Part shown: positions 32,531 through 42,200 of the stretch, piece after piece
How positions within the stretch are numbered: position 1 is the first letter of the stretch
How the letters are laid out: every line of letters begins with the position of its first letter
Origin: Pyropia yezoensis
Taxonomy: Eukaryota > Rhodophyta > Bangiophyceae > Bangiales > Bangiaceae
Assembly (NCBI GenBank): GCA_009829735.1
Contig: CM020620.1
Coordinates: 11,157,420-11,221,419, forward strand
DNA: 64,000 bases
Direction: 5' to 3'
The notes under the pieces: generated by a model
Database searches by the model: none
The model's input: the letters and a program-made list of their open reading frames with translations, nothing else
What the model was told of the DNA's origin: nothing
Position numbers and translations under genes: made by a program

Positions 32531-34470
32531 AGCCCGCGTGCCTGCCCCCGGGCGTGTCCTTCGCGGTGGGGCTCAATCTGCAACGCCTGGACGCCCGCCC
32601 CCAGACAGCTCCCCCCCGCAGTCCCGCCCCCAGCCCGCTCCCCCCCACAGTCCCCCCCCAACCGCCACCGCCGGCGGCCGCGGCCGCCGGCGGCGGGCGG
32701 CCGCCCAGCGGCACCCCCCCCCACGTCAGTGGCGCCACGCCCGTCACAGCAGCGTCCCATTGCACCTCCCCATCAGCGGCGGCGGTGGCGGTCCACGCGA
32801 CGGACACGCGAAAGGCCGCACCGCGCGGCGTCAGCCGCCCGCCAATGCCGCCGCCGCCGCGGCCCCTGCGCGGGGTCACAAGCTGGGTGGTGGTCACCAC
32901 CAGCTGGTCGGCCCAGCGGCGCAACGGCGGCGGGGGGGCGAGCCCCGCGGCAGTGGCGGCGGCGGCAGTGACGGCAGCGTCGCCACCACCACCGCCGCCG
33001 CCGGTGGGGTGCGTGCCTGCCGCGGGGCCATCCCCCCCATACTCGTGGACGGCCGCGTCCCACAGGGGGAGGGGGGAGGCCGCCCATGCCCACGTTGCCC
33101 CGCCCAGCCGCCGCTCCGCCCCCGGCACGCCCGCCCGCACCGTCGACGCAACTGCGGTCAGGGAGCGGGCAGCGGCGGCGAGGCGGGCGGGCACGGTCGC
33201 GGAGGCCACGAGGGCGCCGCCCGCCAGGTGGGTCCGCGCCACGAGGCGGGTGGCGGCGGCCAGCAGTGCGCGCCGCCCCGTCGGCACGCGGCGTCAGCGT
33301 CACCGCCGCAGTCGCCGGGGAGCCCGCCGCCGTAACTCTTCTCACCGTCGCCACCGCCCACCCGTCTGTGACAACCACGCGGGCGGTGGCTGGCGCGGGC
33401 ACCACCCCCCCCTTAGCCGCCGCCGCCGACCCGTCGACGAAGCCGTGCCCACCGGCAGTGGCGACGGGGCGGGCGCGGCAGAGGGCGGCCTCGGGGCGGG
33501 CGCGGCAGAGGGCGGCCTCGGGGCGGGCAGAGGGCGGCCTCGAGGCGACTGTCGAGCCGCCGTGCGCTCGCGGCGGCGGCCAGCGCCGCCGTCGACGCGC
33601 CAGTGGCGGCCGCCGCCACCGCCGGCGCGGCAGCGGCGGTGGCCGCCGCGGGGAGGCGGTGGGCCACCCCCGCCGCCGCCGCGGCGGCGGCGGCCAGGTC
33701 GCTGCGGTGGCGGCGGCGGCCAGGTCGGCGGGTGGCGGCGGCCGCGGCGGTGCGGGCCGCGGCGGCGGCGGTGGCCAGGCGGGCGTACTCGTAGAGCGCC
33801 GCCGCCACCTCTGCGTCCAGGGGGTGGCCGCCGTCGCCGGCCGCGGTGGCAGCAGCAGCGATGGCAGGGTCGTCAAGGTCGGCAGTGGCGGCGACGGCGG
33901 CACGGCGGCAGGGGCGGAGGAAAGCCCCCCCACAGCCGCCGCTGCGGCGGCGGCTGCAGCCCACGGGGGCAGGGCGGCGGCAAAGTCGGCGGCCGCCTCC
34001 TCCACCTGCCGTCGCGCGGCGGCTGCGGCGGCCACCCCCCCCTCCACGGGCGGCCGATCGGCGGCAGCGGCCGCCGCCTCGACGCCCGCCCGCCAGTCGT
34101 ACAAGGCGGTGGCGGCGGCGAGCGACGCCACTTCCTTGCGCGCCCCCAGCGCGGCGGGCGGCGCGACCGCCAACTGGGAGGTGCGGGGCGGGCGGCGGCG
34201 AGCTCAACGTAGACGGGCGGCCGCACGGCAACGAGCGCGGCACCCCGCCGGCAGGCGGTGGCCGCCGCCGCGGCGGCGGTGGCGGCCGCGCCGGCCGCCA
34301 CACGGGCAGTGGCGGGGGCGAGGCCGGCGGTGAAGGTGGCGGCGAGCGCGGCGGCACCGACCGCGGGGGGGGGGACGCCGCCGCCGCCGGTGGGGGGGGT
34401 GGGCGGCCCAGCACCGTCGGCCGACCTGGCCGCTGCGAGGGGGGTGGAGAAATAATAGTGAGACAACAGG
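32531..34470 (-). CDS. Hypothetical Ala-rich protein, frame-broken, may include the minisatellite
   Basis: Minus-strand frames give ordinary-looking protein in overlapping pieces. ALYDWRAGVEAAAAAADRPP and RRQVEEAAADFAAALPPW lie at about 33990-34120. DAEVAAALYEYARLATAAAA is at about 33765-33830. ALLAAATRLVARTHLAGGAL is near 33215-33270. A beta-rich part, WADQLVVTTTQLVTP, GAAFRVSVAWTATAAADGEV and QWDAAVTGVAPLTWGG, is at about 32720-32915. Reading on, the minus frame would enter the minisatellite as PSAAAAA repeats. No family is recognised. It could be a repetitive surface or matrix protein, but frame changes near 33910, 33540 and 33300 make the gene model unreliable. Confidence 0.3.
33466..33541. 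repeat. 27-bp tandem repeat, two full copies plus a shortened one
   Basis: GGGGCGGGCGCGGCAGAGGG plus CGGCCTC at 33466-33492 and 33493-33519. A 22-bp version lacking five bases follows at 33520-33541. Confidence 0.9.
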
Positions 34471-34490
34471 AGAGCAAGGGACAACGACGT

Positions 34491-34572
34491 TAGCTTTGTC
34501 TGCCGGGCGGCTAGCACGCTCCACAGCCCCCTAGCTATGTCTGCCGGGCGGCTAGCACGCTCCACAGCCCCC
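34491..34572. repeat. 41-bp tandem duplication
   Basis: TAGCTTTGTCTGCCGGGCGG plus CTAGCACGCTCCACAGCCCCC is followed at once by a copy differing at one base (TAGCTATGTC). The two copies end at about 34531 and 34572. Confidence 0.9.
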
Positions 34573-36512
34573 TCCAGCGGGGCAGACCCTCACCGCCCTG
34601 TAAACCCTCGGCCGGAACTGTGGTCGGCCGCTGCGTGCCCCTCAGGCCGCAAACTTCAAGCCGCGACGCTCACCGCCTTCAAAGAAACGAAACCAGGCGC
34701 GGACCGTCGTCCGGCGTGCCCTCATTGTGTGCTGCCTCCACTTGACGTACTTGAGCTCCCCTTGCATCCTTCCACCCAAACGCGTCGCAAGGATATCAGT
34801 CGAGTCGCGCCGCCAGCGCCTCCGTCGTCCCTTGTGGTCGCCGCCGACGGCGGGGGAGTGCCGGCCCACGCCGTTCAGTGAAACCGCGCTTTAATCCCCT
34901 TCCCGCGGTTGAGGGAGCCCCCACCGACGTAGCTTCCGGTGGTGATCGCAGCGTCGGCAGCGGCGAGCGTCAGCTGCATCACGACCAGCTGGGCTGTGGC
35001 GGCCGCGGCAAGTGGCGGCACCGGCAGCAACGGACGCCTCGATCGCCCACCGCAGCAGACCGGCATAGGCAGTATCGGCAGTGAGGAGGGCCACGTCACT
35101 AGCGGTGGCGACCGCAGCGACGGTGGCGGCGATCGCCCGTCGCAGCACGCCGCCTCGTCCGCAGCACACCGACTCCGCCGGTGGCGGCCGGGAGGAGCGC
35201 CCGGTCGCTGGCGGTGGCGTCCGCAGCGAAGATGGCGGCAAGGGGGGGGCCGTCAAGGTGGGGGGATGAGTCGACGAGGAACAAGCTGGGAAGAGGACCC
35301 AAACAACATGCCGGTGATCACACGTGGATGGCGACTTTGAGGACGACGGGCGAAGGACCAACGAGATCAATCATGCATCCGCTCCGGCGCGCGAGATTGG
35401 TCACCATATTAGAAAAAAATGGGGACCTCGCCAATCAGCTGTCCATCACATTGCCATTTCTTGCCGTTGTTGCAGACGCACCTGGTCATTGAGGACTGAA
35501 GACATGGTGGAAGTCGAAGTCAGGGAGGAGTATGGCAGAGTCTGTCTCGGCCGCACACCGCCAAATGAAGTAGCCTGTGGCAGCCCGCAGATCATTAGAC
35601 CAGGCGAATCAAACAATTGCACATAAAATCAAGTTGTGACCTTCCCTTCAAGTTTCTCCGGTGTCGAGTGGCGTCGTCTCGTACGTCTGCGCCCTGCGTC
35701 TGTCCGAACACGACAAGTGCGAGTTTTGATGTAATGAGCAGCCTCTGTCTTTGGCATATGAGGACACCTGTCAAGCTCATTACGGGGACAACTTACGTGT
35801 TTGTCATCGTAGAGAGCTGTCTTCTGGCAGATTACCACGCGACGCTAATCAATGCGCTTTGCGTGCTGGAGGCCGCAGATGCCGGTGAGATCCGGCGGCG
35901 GCAGTTTCCAACGAGATCGTGCAGCGGCGGCTCCCAGCGTGATCTGCCGTTGACGGCTGTGCGGCACGGGATGGCCGCGCATGGATGATCTTGCGGCGGA
36001 GACGAAGAAGCAGCGGCTCAATCCGCCACGTGAGGTCAACAGAGCACTCTCCACGACTTTGCGCGTGAATGGAACATATGGTACCCGCCACCCTCCCGGG
36101 AGGCGTGCCACAGGACCAGCGAGGTAGCCGGGATGTGGGAGGTGTAGTCGGTGGAGAATGCGCCAGCGGCGCAGAAGAGGGGCGCGAAGGGCAGGCCTGG
36201 GGCAGGACCCACGAGGGCGCGGTGGACGGGCGCAGGGGGAGCGAGCGTTGGGTGCACATGTGGACACGAGCTGAGAGGGGGCGCTTGGGGTGAGACGACG
36301 AGGCGCGGTCCTTGCGGGGCCGCGCGGAGGGCGTGGGCTCGCGGGTGTGTGGGGCGCGCCGGGGAGCGGGGCGACGAGAGGAACGGGAAGCGGAGCTATA
36401 TGAGGATGGCGGCTCCTCGCCGGGAGGGTGCAGGCACACATTTCAAGCGACATAACCACCGTCTACGGGGTCCTCACACCGGCCGCTGCTGTGGGAGGGG
36501 GACGGGCAGGAG
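34573..36512. other. Intergenic flank of element A, no recognised gene
   Basis: Short GC-rich repeats related to GGCGGCGACCGCAGCG occur at about 34930-35250. From 35300 on the sequence is more balanced. Frames at 35617-35988 (plus) and 35845-36459 (minus) are unidentified and overlap each other. I see no reliable gene. Confidence 0.35.
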
Positions 36513-36517
36513 GCCCG
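36513..36517. repeat. Target site duplication of element A, left
   Basis: GCCCG immediately before the 5' LTR, repeated exactly after the 3' LTR at 47318-47322. Confidence 0.9.
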
Positions 36518-36880
36518 TGTAGCAATATGGTTGTCCGTATTGTGACCCTAATATTAGGGGGGCTACTTCTAATCCTTAACTTTCAATTTGAGAGTCCGAG
36601 CTGGTCACGGTATCTATAAGTTACGTATGACCAGAGGGACTTGCATCTTGGGGTGGAGGGTAGTTAGTAGTGTCTCCGAGGGTTTATAACGAGGGGGCCG
36701 GTGGCGAATCCACCGCCGGCCAAGGTAGAACAACAAACCCCTCCCATTTGGGCTCCCATCTTGGTCCCGTGGCTTGCGCTCCAAGGACAGCAACCTTGGC
36801 CTCCCGGTGACGTTGGTGCCGATCCCCCTTGGTGAGTGTTCCCTGAGAGTGGACGTGCGACGGATTCCTATTGTACTACA
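36518..36880 (+). repeat. Element A 5' LTR
   Basis: 363 bp, TGTAGCAATATGG...CTATTGTACTACA, with short inverted ends TGTAG/CTACA. A TATA-like TCTATAAG lies at 36613-36620 and could be the U3 promoter. A GGCCGGTGG...CCACCGCCGGCC inverted repeat at about 36697-36722 could fold in the transcript. Confidence 0.95.
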
Positions 36881-36881
36881 T

Positions 36882-36899
36882 TGGTGGAGCAGCAGGGGA
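36882..36899 (+). promoter_or_regulatory. Primer binding site of element A
   Basis: TGGTGGAGCAGCAGGGGA begins one base after the LTR end. The opening TGG pairs with the CCA end of a tRNA. The same 18 bases occur in elements B and C and in the remnant at 5936. The tRNA identity was not determined. Confidence 0.8.
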
Positions 36900-37105
36900 C
36901 AAGTTTCCGTCACCCTTGTGGTGACGCCGTCTTCGGCCCTGGCACACGGATAGGGATCCGGTCCTTTTCTTGTACTCGTGGTGTTGCGACCTGATCGATT
37001 GTGTTGAGCTTTTACCTGTGACTGTGACCTACTGTTACTCTCCCCAATCTACCCCCTCGCTCTCTTATTCGTGGTGGTCGTTGCGTCGGTTGACTGATTG
37101 TGACT

Positions 37106-39289
37106 ATGTCTACCCAAGAGACGGGGAACGTTCAAGATGACGGATCGGCGTCGACGCCGACTCCGGAGGTGACTACGGGAACCGGGATCGGGAACCCGAT
37201 CGATAACATTGAGACGCCAATGCTTTCCGGTGCCGGATCGACGTTTGGCACGGCTCGGACGGCAGGAGGCGGGGGCCCGCCTCAACTGTCGTCGACCGAC
37301 CTCACTCCGCCGCCTCCTTCACCAGGGGATTCCCTGATGGCATCATTGGCCCGCATCGAGGCCCGGTTTTCCGGGCTCGACGCCCGTCAAGATCGGACGG
37401 AGGACGCAATGGCAGTGTTGATGTCAACACGGCACACGACGGGACCCCGTCGTGTTCCTCCCACACCGGTACGGTTCGAACCGGCCGGACTACTTTCGGA
37501 GTCCACCAGGGTCAATCCCGGGGTTGCTACTCCTGGACAACCCCCGGACACAATGGGGTATGGGTCCGACTCGTCGGCAGAGTTGGAACGGAGTCACACG
37601 GAGCGATACGCTCGGAGCACCCGAAGCGGACTCCGCGGACACGACCCGGCGGATACGTACGCCGGGGGAGAGTCGGTTATTGGGGGAGGGGGTACCCTCT
37701 CGCAGTACCCCCACGACGAAGGAGGCCCGGCAACTCGGGGTCCCGAGGTGCCGACGCCTGAAGTACCATCTTCAGTGGTGGAAGCTATGACCGCGCAGGT
37801 AACTGCGAGCCTAATGAAGCGGATGGAGTCCGATGAGTTCGCTCATCAACTGGCTAAGCGACTGGATATCCAGGACGCTGACACGGAGATCGTCAACGAG
37901 GTCTTCCGGTCGGTTCTTACTCCGGAACGTTATCGTTTGGAGGACCGCTCTACCACCGTATCGGAATCGATGCGTAATACGTCGCATCGGGCGATCCGCT
38001 CTATGCAGACCCTTATGAAGGGAGTCCCTATGTTCGGGGGGCCGAACGGACGCCCGTTGGCAGTCATCGGCTTCTTGACCAGCTTCAAGGCAGCCGCAGA
38101 CAAGGCGCTCGTTAACGAGGGGCTGGCCCTGGAGATCCTCCCGTTCTTTGTTGATGAACGGGTGCGAGGCATTCTTCGCCAGGCATCCCCGATGCCGGGA
38201 ATGAGGGTCGCGGCCACCCCCATGGATTACCGTGGGATATTGAAGGAGCTGCTGAGCAGCTACCTCAGTGAGGACAAGTGCGAGGACCACTATCGGGCCC
38301 TTCGCACTGCCACCGCCCAGTCCTGGGAGGATGAGGAGATGTTTGGACGCCGGATCCAAGAGCTCGACTACGAGCTGGGGAAGCTCCTCGGAGAAGGGGA
38401 GCTACGGGCCATCCTGTTCGCAGGAGTACCCAACTACGTGCGGATATCCGCACGGGGCGCCAACACGGCACGGACGAACTTCAGTCGACTGATGCATATG
38501 TGCAAGTCCCTAGGGGACGCCTACCGGGTTCTACACCCGGAGTGTGCCTTGGCCCCGAAGCCCAAGGGTGAGGGAGGCAAGCCCAGTCTTACCCCGGTAC
38601 CGAGGCAAGAGAAGGTGGAACGTAAGGCCGCACCAGTACTGGTGGCGACCGAACATACCCCTATTGGTGAGGGTGACCCTCTAGTCGACCAACAGGGCCA
38701 CCTGTTGCTACCGGCGACGCCGGTGATTGATGAACATGGTACGGTAGCGTACATCGCCCCGGCTGGAACCCAGTTCCAGGTCAACGAAGGAACGGGACGG
38801 CGCGTCCCGTATGTGCGGACTACGGGGTACTCCCCGGTGACGGGTAACCCTCACCAACCCTTGCCAACATGGGCGGTGCGCACGGAGGCACCCCCGCAGA
38901 TTGCGGGCCGACCCAACCGGTTGGGGGAGTCCATGTTCCGGTTGACCCAAGGACCCAAGGCCTACCAGGGAGCAGGCACTCGGGCGCCCGAGGGAGGCAA
39001 CCGTAGCTACGGGGCTACCCCGATGCGACCTCAAGGGGGGACCGGCACGTCCGGATGTATGTTGTGTGGGGATCCCCAGCACTGGGTGTCTTCCTGCCCA
39101 CTCATCCCCGAGGAGTCTCGGCGGGCAGCGGCGCAACGCAAGGCATCCACCGGGGGGTATCCCCCCCGAGCACCCGGACCCGCACCGGGTAGGCAGCCAG
39201 CTCCAGGTGGAGTACTGGCCGTCGAGGGGGCACCTCCTCAGCCGGATGTCCCGGCGGACAGCCCCCTACCAAGGGCGGGAAACGAGTAA
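37106..39289 (+). CDS. gag: Element A Gag
   Basis: 727 residues from the ATG of MSTQETGNV, the first in-frame ATG after the leader. The N-terminal ~230 residues are Gly/Pro/Thr-rich. A helical capsid-like region follows (AHQLAKRLDIQDADTEIVNE; GFLTSFKAAADKALVNEGLA; LRTATAQSWEDEEMFGRRIQ). A CCHC zinc knuckle CMLCGDPQHWVSSC (C-x2-C-x4-H-x4-C, about 39056-39097) sits near the C-terminus. It would form the virus-like particle and package element RNA in the cytoplasm. The slippery heptamer GGGAAAC at 39277 lies one codon before the TAA, so a fraction of ribosomes should continue into pol. An intact frame with a typical domain order makes this call firm. Confidence 0.95.
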   Translation: MSTQETGNVQDDGSASTPTPEVTTGTGIGNPIDNIETPMLSGAGSTFGTARTAGGGGPPQLSSTDLTPPPPSPGDSLMASLARIEARFSGLDARQDRTEDAMAVLMSTRHTTGPRRVPPTPVRFEPAGLLSESTRVNPGVATPGQPPDTMGYGSDSSAELERSHTERYARSTRSGLRGHDPADTYAGGESVIGGGGTLSQYPHDEGGPATRGPEVPTPEVPSSVVEAMTAQVTASLMKRMESDEFAHQLAKRLDIQDADTEIVNEVFRSVLTPERYRLEDRSTTVSESMRNTSHRAIRSMQTLMKGVPMFGGPNGRPLAVIGFLTSFKAAADKALVNEGLALEILPFFVDERVRGILRQASPMPGMRVAATPMDYRGILKELLSSYLSEDKCEDHYRALRTATAQSWEDEEMFGRRIQELDYELGKLLGEGELRAILFAGVPNYVRISARGANTARTNFSRLMHMCKSLGDAYRVLHPECALAPKPKGEGGKPSLTPVPRQEKVERKAAPVLVATEHTPIGEGDPLVDQQGHLLLPATPVIDEHGTVAYIAPAGTQFQVNEGTGRRVPYVRTTGYSPVTGNPHQPLPTWAVRTEAPPQIAGRPNRLGESMFRLTQGPKAYQGAGTRAPEGGNRSYGATPMRPQGGTGTSGCMLCGDPQHWVSSCPLIPEESRRAAAQRKASTGGYPPRAPGPAPGRQPAPGGVLAVEGAPPQPDVPADSPLPRAGNE
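39277..39283 (+). promoter_or_regulatory. -1 ribosomal frameshift heptamer, Gag to Pol
   Basis: G GGA AAC is in exact X XXY YYZ register with the Gag frame, followed by GAG TAA. Slipping back one base gives GGG AAA CGA GTA AGA GGA AGG ATG, which enters the pol frame without a stop; that frame is open from 39193. Downstream pairing is possible: CCGGGG 39302-39307 with CCCCGG 39334-39339, enclosing a small stem. It starts 18 nt away, further than usual. Confidence 0.75.
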
Positions 39290-39297
39290 GAGGAAGG

Positions 39298-42200
39298 ATG
39301 ACCGGGGGGCGCTGGGGTCACCCAAGCAAGCCACCCCGGAGTACCGCGGGGAAAGCCCCACGGAGAGCGCGGTTGAGCCGACGCCGCATCAACCCCCGGG
39401 TACACCTTCCGGCCCCGACGACACGGCGTCAGGGGATTGATGACCAACCTCCAAAGTTGGGAGGAGAGGACGGGAAGCCCCGTCACGTTGAACCAGACAA
39501 GGGCCCTATTCAGGATGCCCGAGCTACACCGGATATCGGTGTAGGACATGTGTTGTTTACCTTGGAGAACTTCAAGGTATCAGCCACACTGGGGGTTGAC
39601 CCCCAGTCGACACGATCGTACTACCCTGTACTGGATACAGGGGCTGGACCCAACCTTATCCGGAAGGATACCCTCCCGGACAAGTGGCTTCCACGAGTCA
39701 GAGTGACTCGGGGACCCACCATCAAGGACGCGAATGGTCGACTCATTCGTACGACCGCAGCGATGTCGCTGCGGGTTACCATCGGGGATCTCACCACGGA
39801 AGTTGACTTCCTGGTATGTGAAACGCTATCGGTGCCCTGCATACTGGGGTGCACCTTCATCAACGTTCACGTTGATGCAATCCGGCCAGGCCGGAGGACC
39901 GTCGAGCTTCAAGAAGCCGACGGGACGAAGCGAGGACACACGGCTATCGTCAGGGACCTGACGCTACAAGGAAGCCACGTTAACGTGGCTGAGGTGTACG
40001 CAAGCGTCGAGCCGAAGACACTTCGGTTGGCCAAGCGAACTCGCTTTGAGCCGTTGTCGGAGACAGTCCTCCCGGTCAACTGCGACCTCGCAGGCATCTG
40101 CAGAGTCCAGTCCAACCTACGGACGTACAAGCGCCATGGGTTGACCATGGCCAACGGTCTCATAGACCTCCCAGCAGGAGGGTCGTCCCTCCTAGTGATG
40201 GCGAACTATCGCCGTAAGGCAGTCACCCTCCCGAAGGGAACTATCCTCGGGATTGCCGAACTCTACGAAGGAGATATCCTTACCCCTGATAAGGAAGGTC
40301 AAGTGGAACCACTTGAAGTACTGGCGGTCGCCGAGACCACCGAGCGACAGCAAACCGATGACGGGAAGCCTAACCCATCGGCGGCTCCGGCGGACCTGCC
40401 GCCAAAGGACCAAGAGGCCTTGAAGGCACTGGCCGAGGCTGACCTCGACCACCTTCCCCCTTCGGTAGCCGAAGGGGTACGACGGATGCTAAGAAAGCAT
40501 GACGTTATGTGGACAGGCGGGGCCTTGGGGACCATTGGGGCAACCCAACATCGTATAGACCTGGTACCAGGCGCACGACCCGCCCGCTCACAACCGCACC
40601 GAGCGGGACCTATGCAACGAGAGATCGTTGATGGAGAAGTGAAGAGGATGAGTGAAGCTAAGGTGATCCGACCTTCGATGTCGGAATGGGGTGCCCCAGT
40701 CGTTATTGTGCCGAAGAAGGATCAAACCCCTCGGTTTTGCATCGATTATCGACGCCTCAACTTGGTTACCAAGAAGGACTCATACCCTTTACCAAGGATG
40801 GATGAATGCATCGACTCCCTGGGGGAGGCTACGGTGTTTACCACCATCGACTGCAATGCCGGATACTGGCAGATCCCGGTGGCGGACGAGGATATCCCCA
40901 AGACGGCATTCGTCTGTCACAGTGGAGTGTACGAGTTCCTAAGGATGCCCTTCGGATTGTCCAACGCCCCCGCTACATTCCAGCGGGCTATCGACATCAT
41001 ACTGTCGGGGGTGAAGTGGCGTAACTGCCTAGTGTACCTCGATGACGTCATCGTCTTCTCGCGTAACATGGATGACCATGTACAACATGTTGACGAGGTA
41101 CTCACCCTCTTGAGGAACGCCGGGGTAACCCTGCGTCTGAAGAAGTGCGCCTTCTTCCAACAGACGGTCGAGTATCTGGGCCACCAGATAACCCCTGGTA
41201 AACTAGGGGTACTCGAAGCCAATACCCGGGCACTCCGGGATGCCCGGTTCCCTAACACCCAGACGCAGCTCAAGAGCTTCCTGGGAATGTGCAATGTATA
41301 CCGACGGTTCGTCAAGGACTTCGCTCGGATAGCTAAACCGTTAACGGTTCTTACGAGCAGTACCTTACCCAAGGTACTCCAACCCCCTTCGCCTAGCGAA
41401 GAGGAGGCATTCGAGTCGCTGAAGCGAGCCCTACTAGCCCCACCCGTCCTTGCGTTACCGCATAGACGGGGTACCTTCGTCATCGATGTCGATGCGTGTG
41501 ATACACAAGTGGGATGCACCCTGTTACAGGGAGAGACGTTGATCGGTACCGATAACGTTATCCCGGACCTACGTCCGGTAGGGTACTTCAGCCGGACACT
41601 CAACCCGGCTGAGCGGAACAATAGTGCCACCGAGCGTGAATGCCTCGGAGTTATATGGGCAGTGCAACTGCTCCGTCCATACCTGGAGGGCTCCAGGTTC
41701 ATCGTGAGGTCCGACCACGAACCCCTACGATGGCTCCTCAACCTTGGTGACAAGGATTCCGATAGCCATGGGAGGCTAGCCCGATGGAGGCTGAAGATGG
41801 CCGAGCACGACTACCGCACGGTGTATAAGGCTGGGTCAACCCACCACCTCGGAGACGCGTTGTCTCGACTCGACACCCCGAGCGGGGATACCCGCCCGGT
41901 GGACGAGGACATCCCGGTAGTACCGGTGTGCATGGTGGGTAATGCTACCCAGGGTATGGCTGACCATACCATGGCACACCTTGCGTGCCCATTGACCCTC
42001 GCGGACTTCCGCGAGGCACAGGCCAACGACGATGACTGTAGACGTCATCGTGCTAACCTCCTGGCCGGTACGGCCGGCATCTTCTCCGAGAACGAAGACG
42101 GACTCATATACCGGCGGGCACCCGCCGATGGACGACATCAAGTCGTGGTTCCCGTGTCCTTACGGCAAGCCGTCATGAAACGAGAACATGAGAACCCTAC

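Noticed and set aside
28645-34212. 1855-codon plus-strand open frame
   Set aside because: Its length comes from the minisatellite, whose units are multiples of three; it starts at TTG and the parts on both sides fit no common protein.
39066-39440. Additional plus-strand frame across the gag-pol junction of element A
   Set aside because: It is the third frame between gag and pol, without domain content; the -1 frame from the heptamer explains pol expression.
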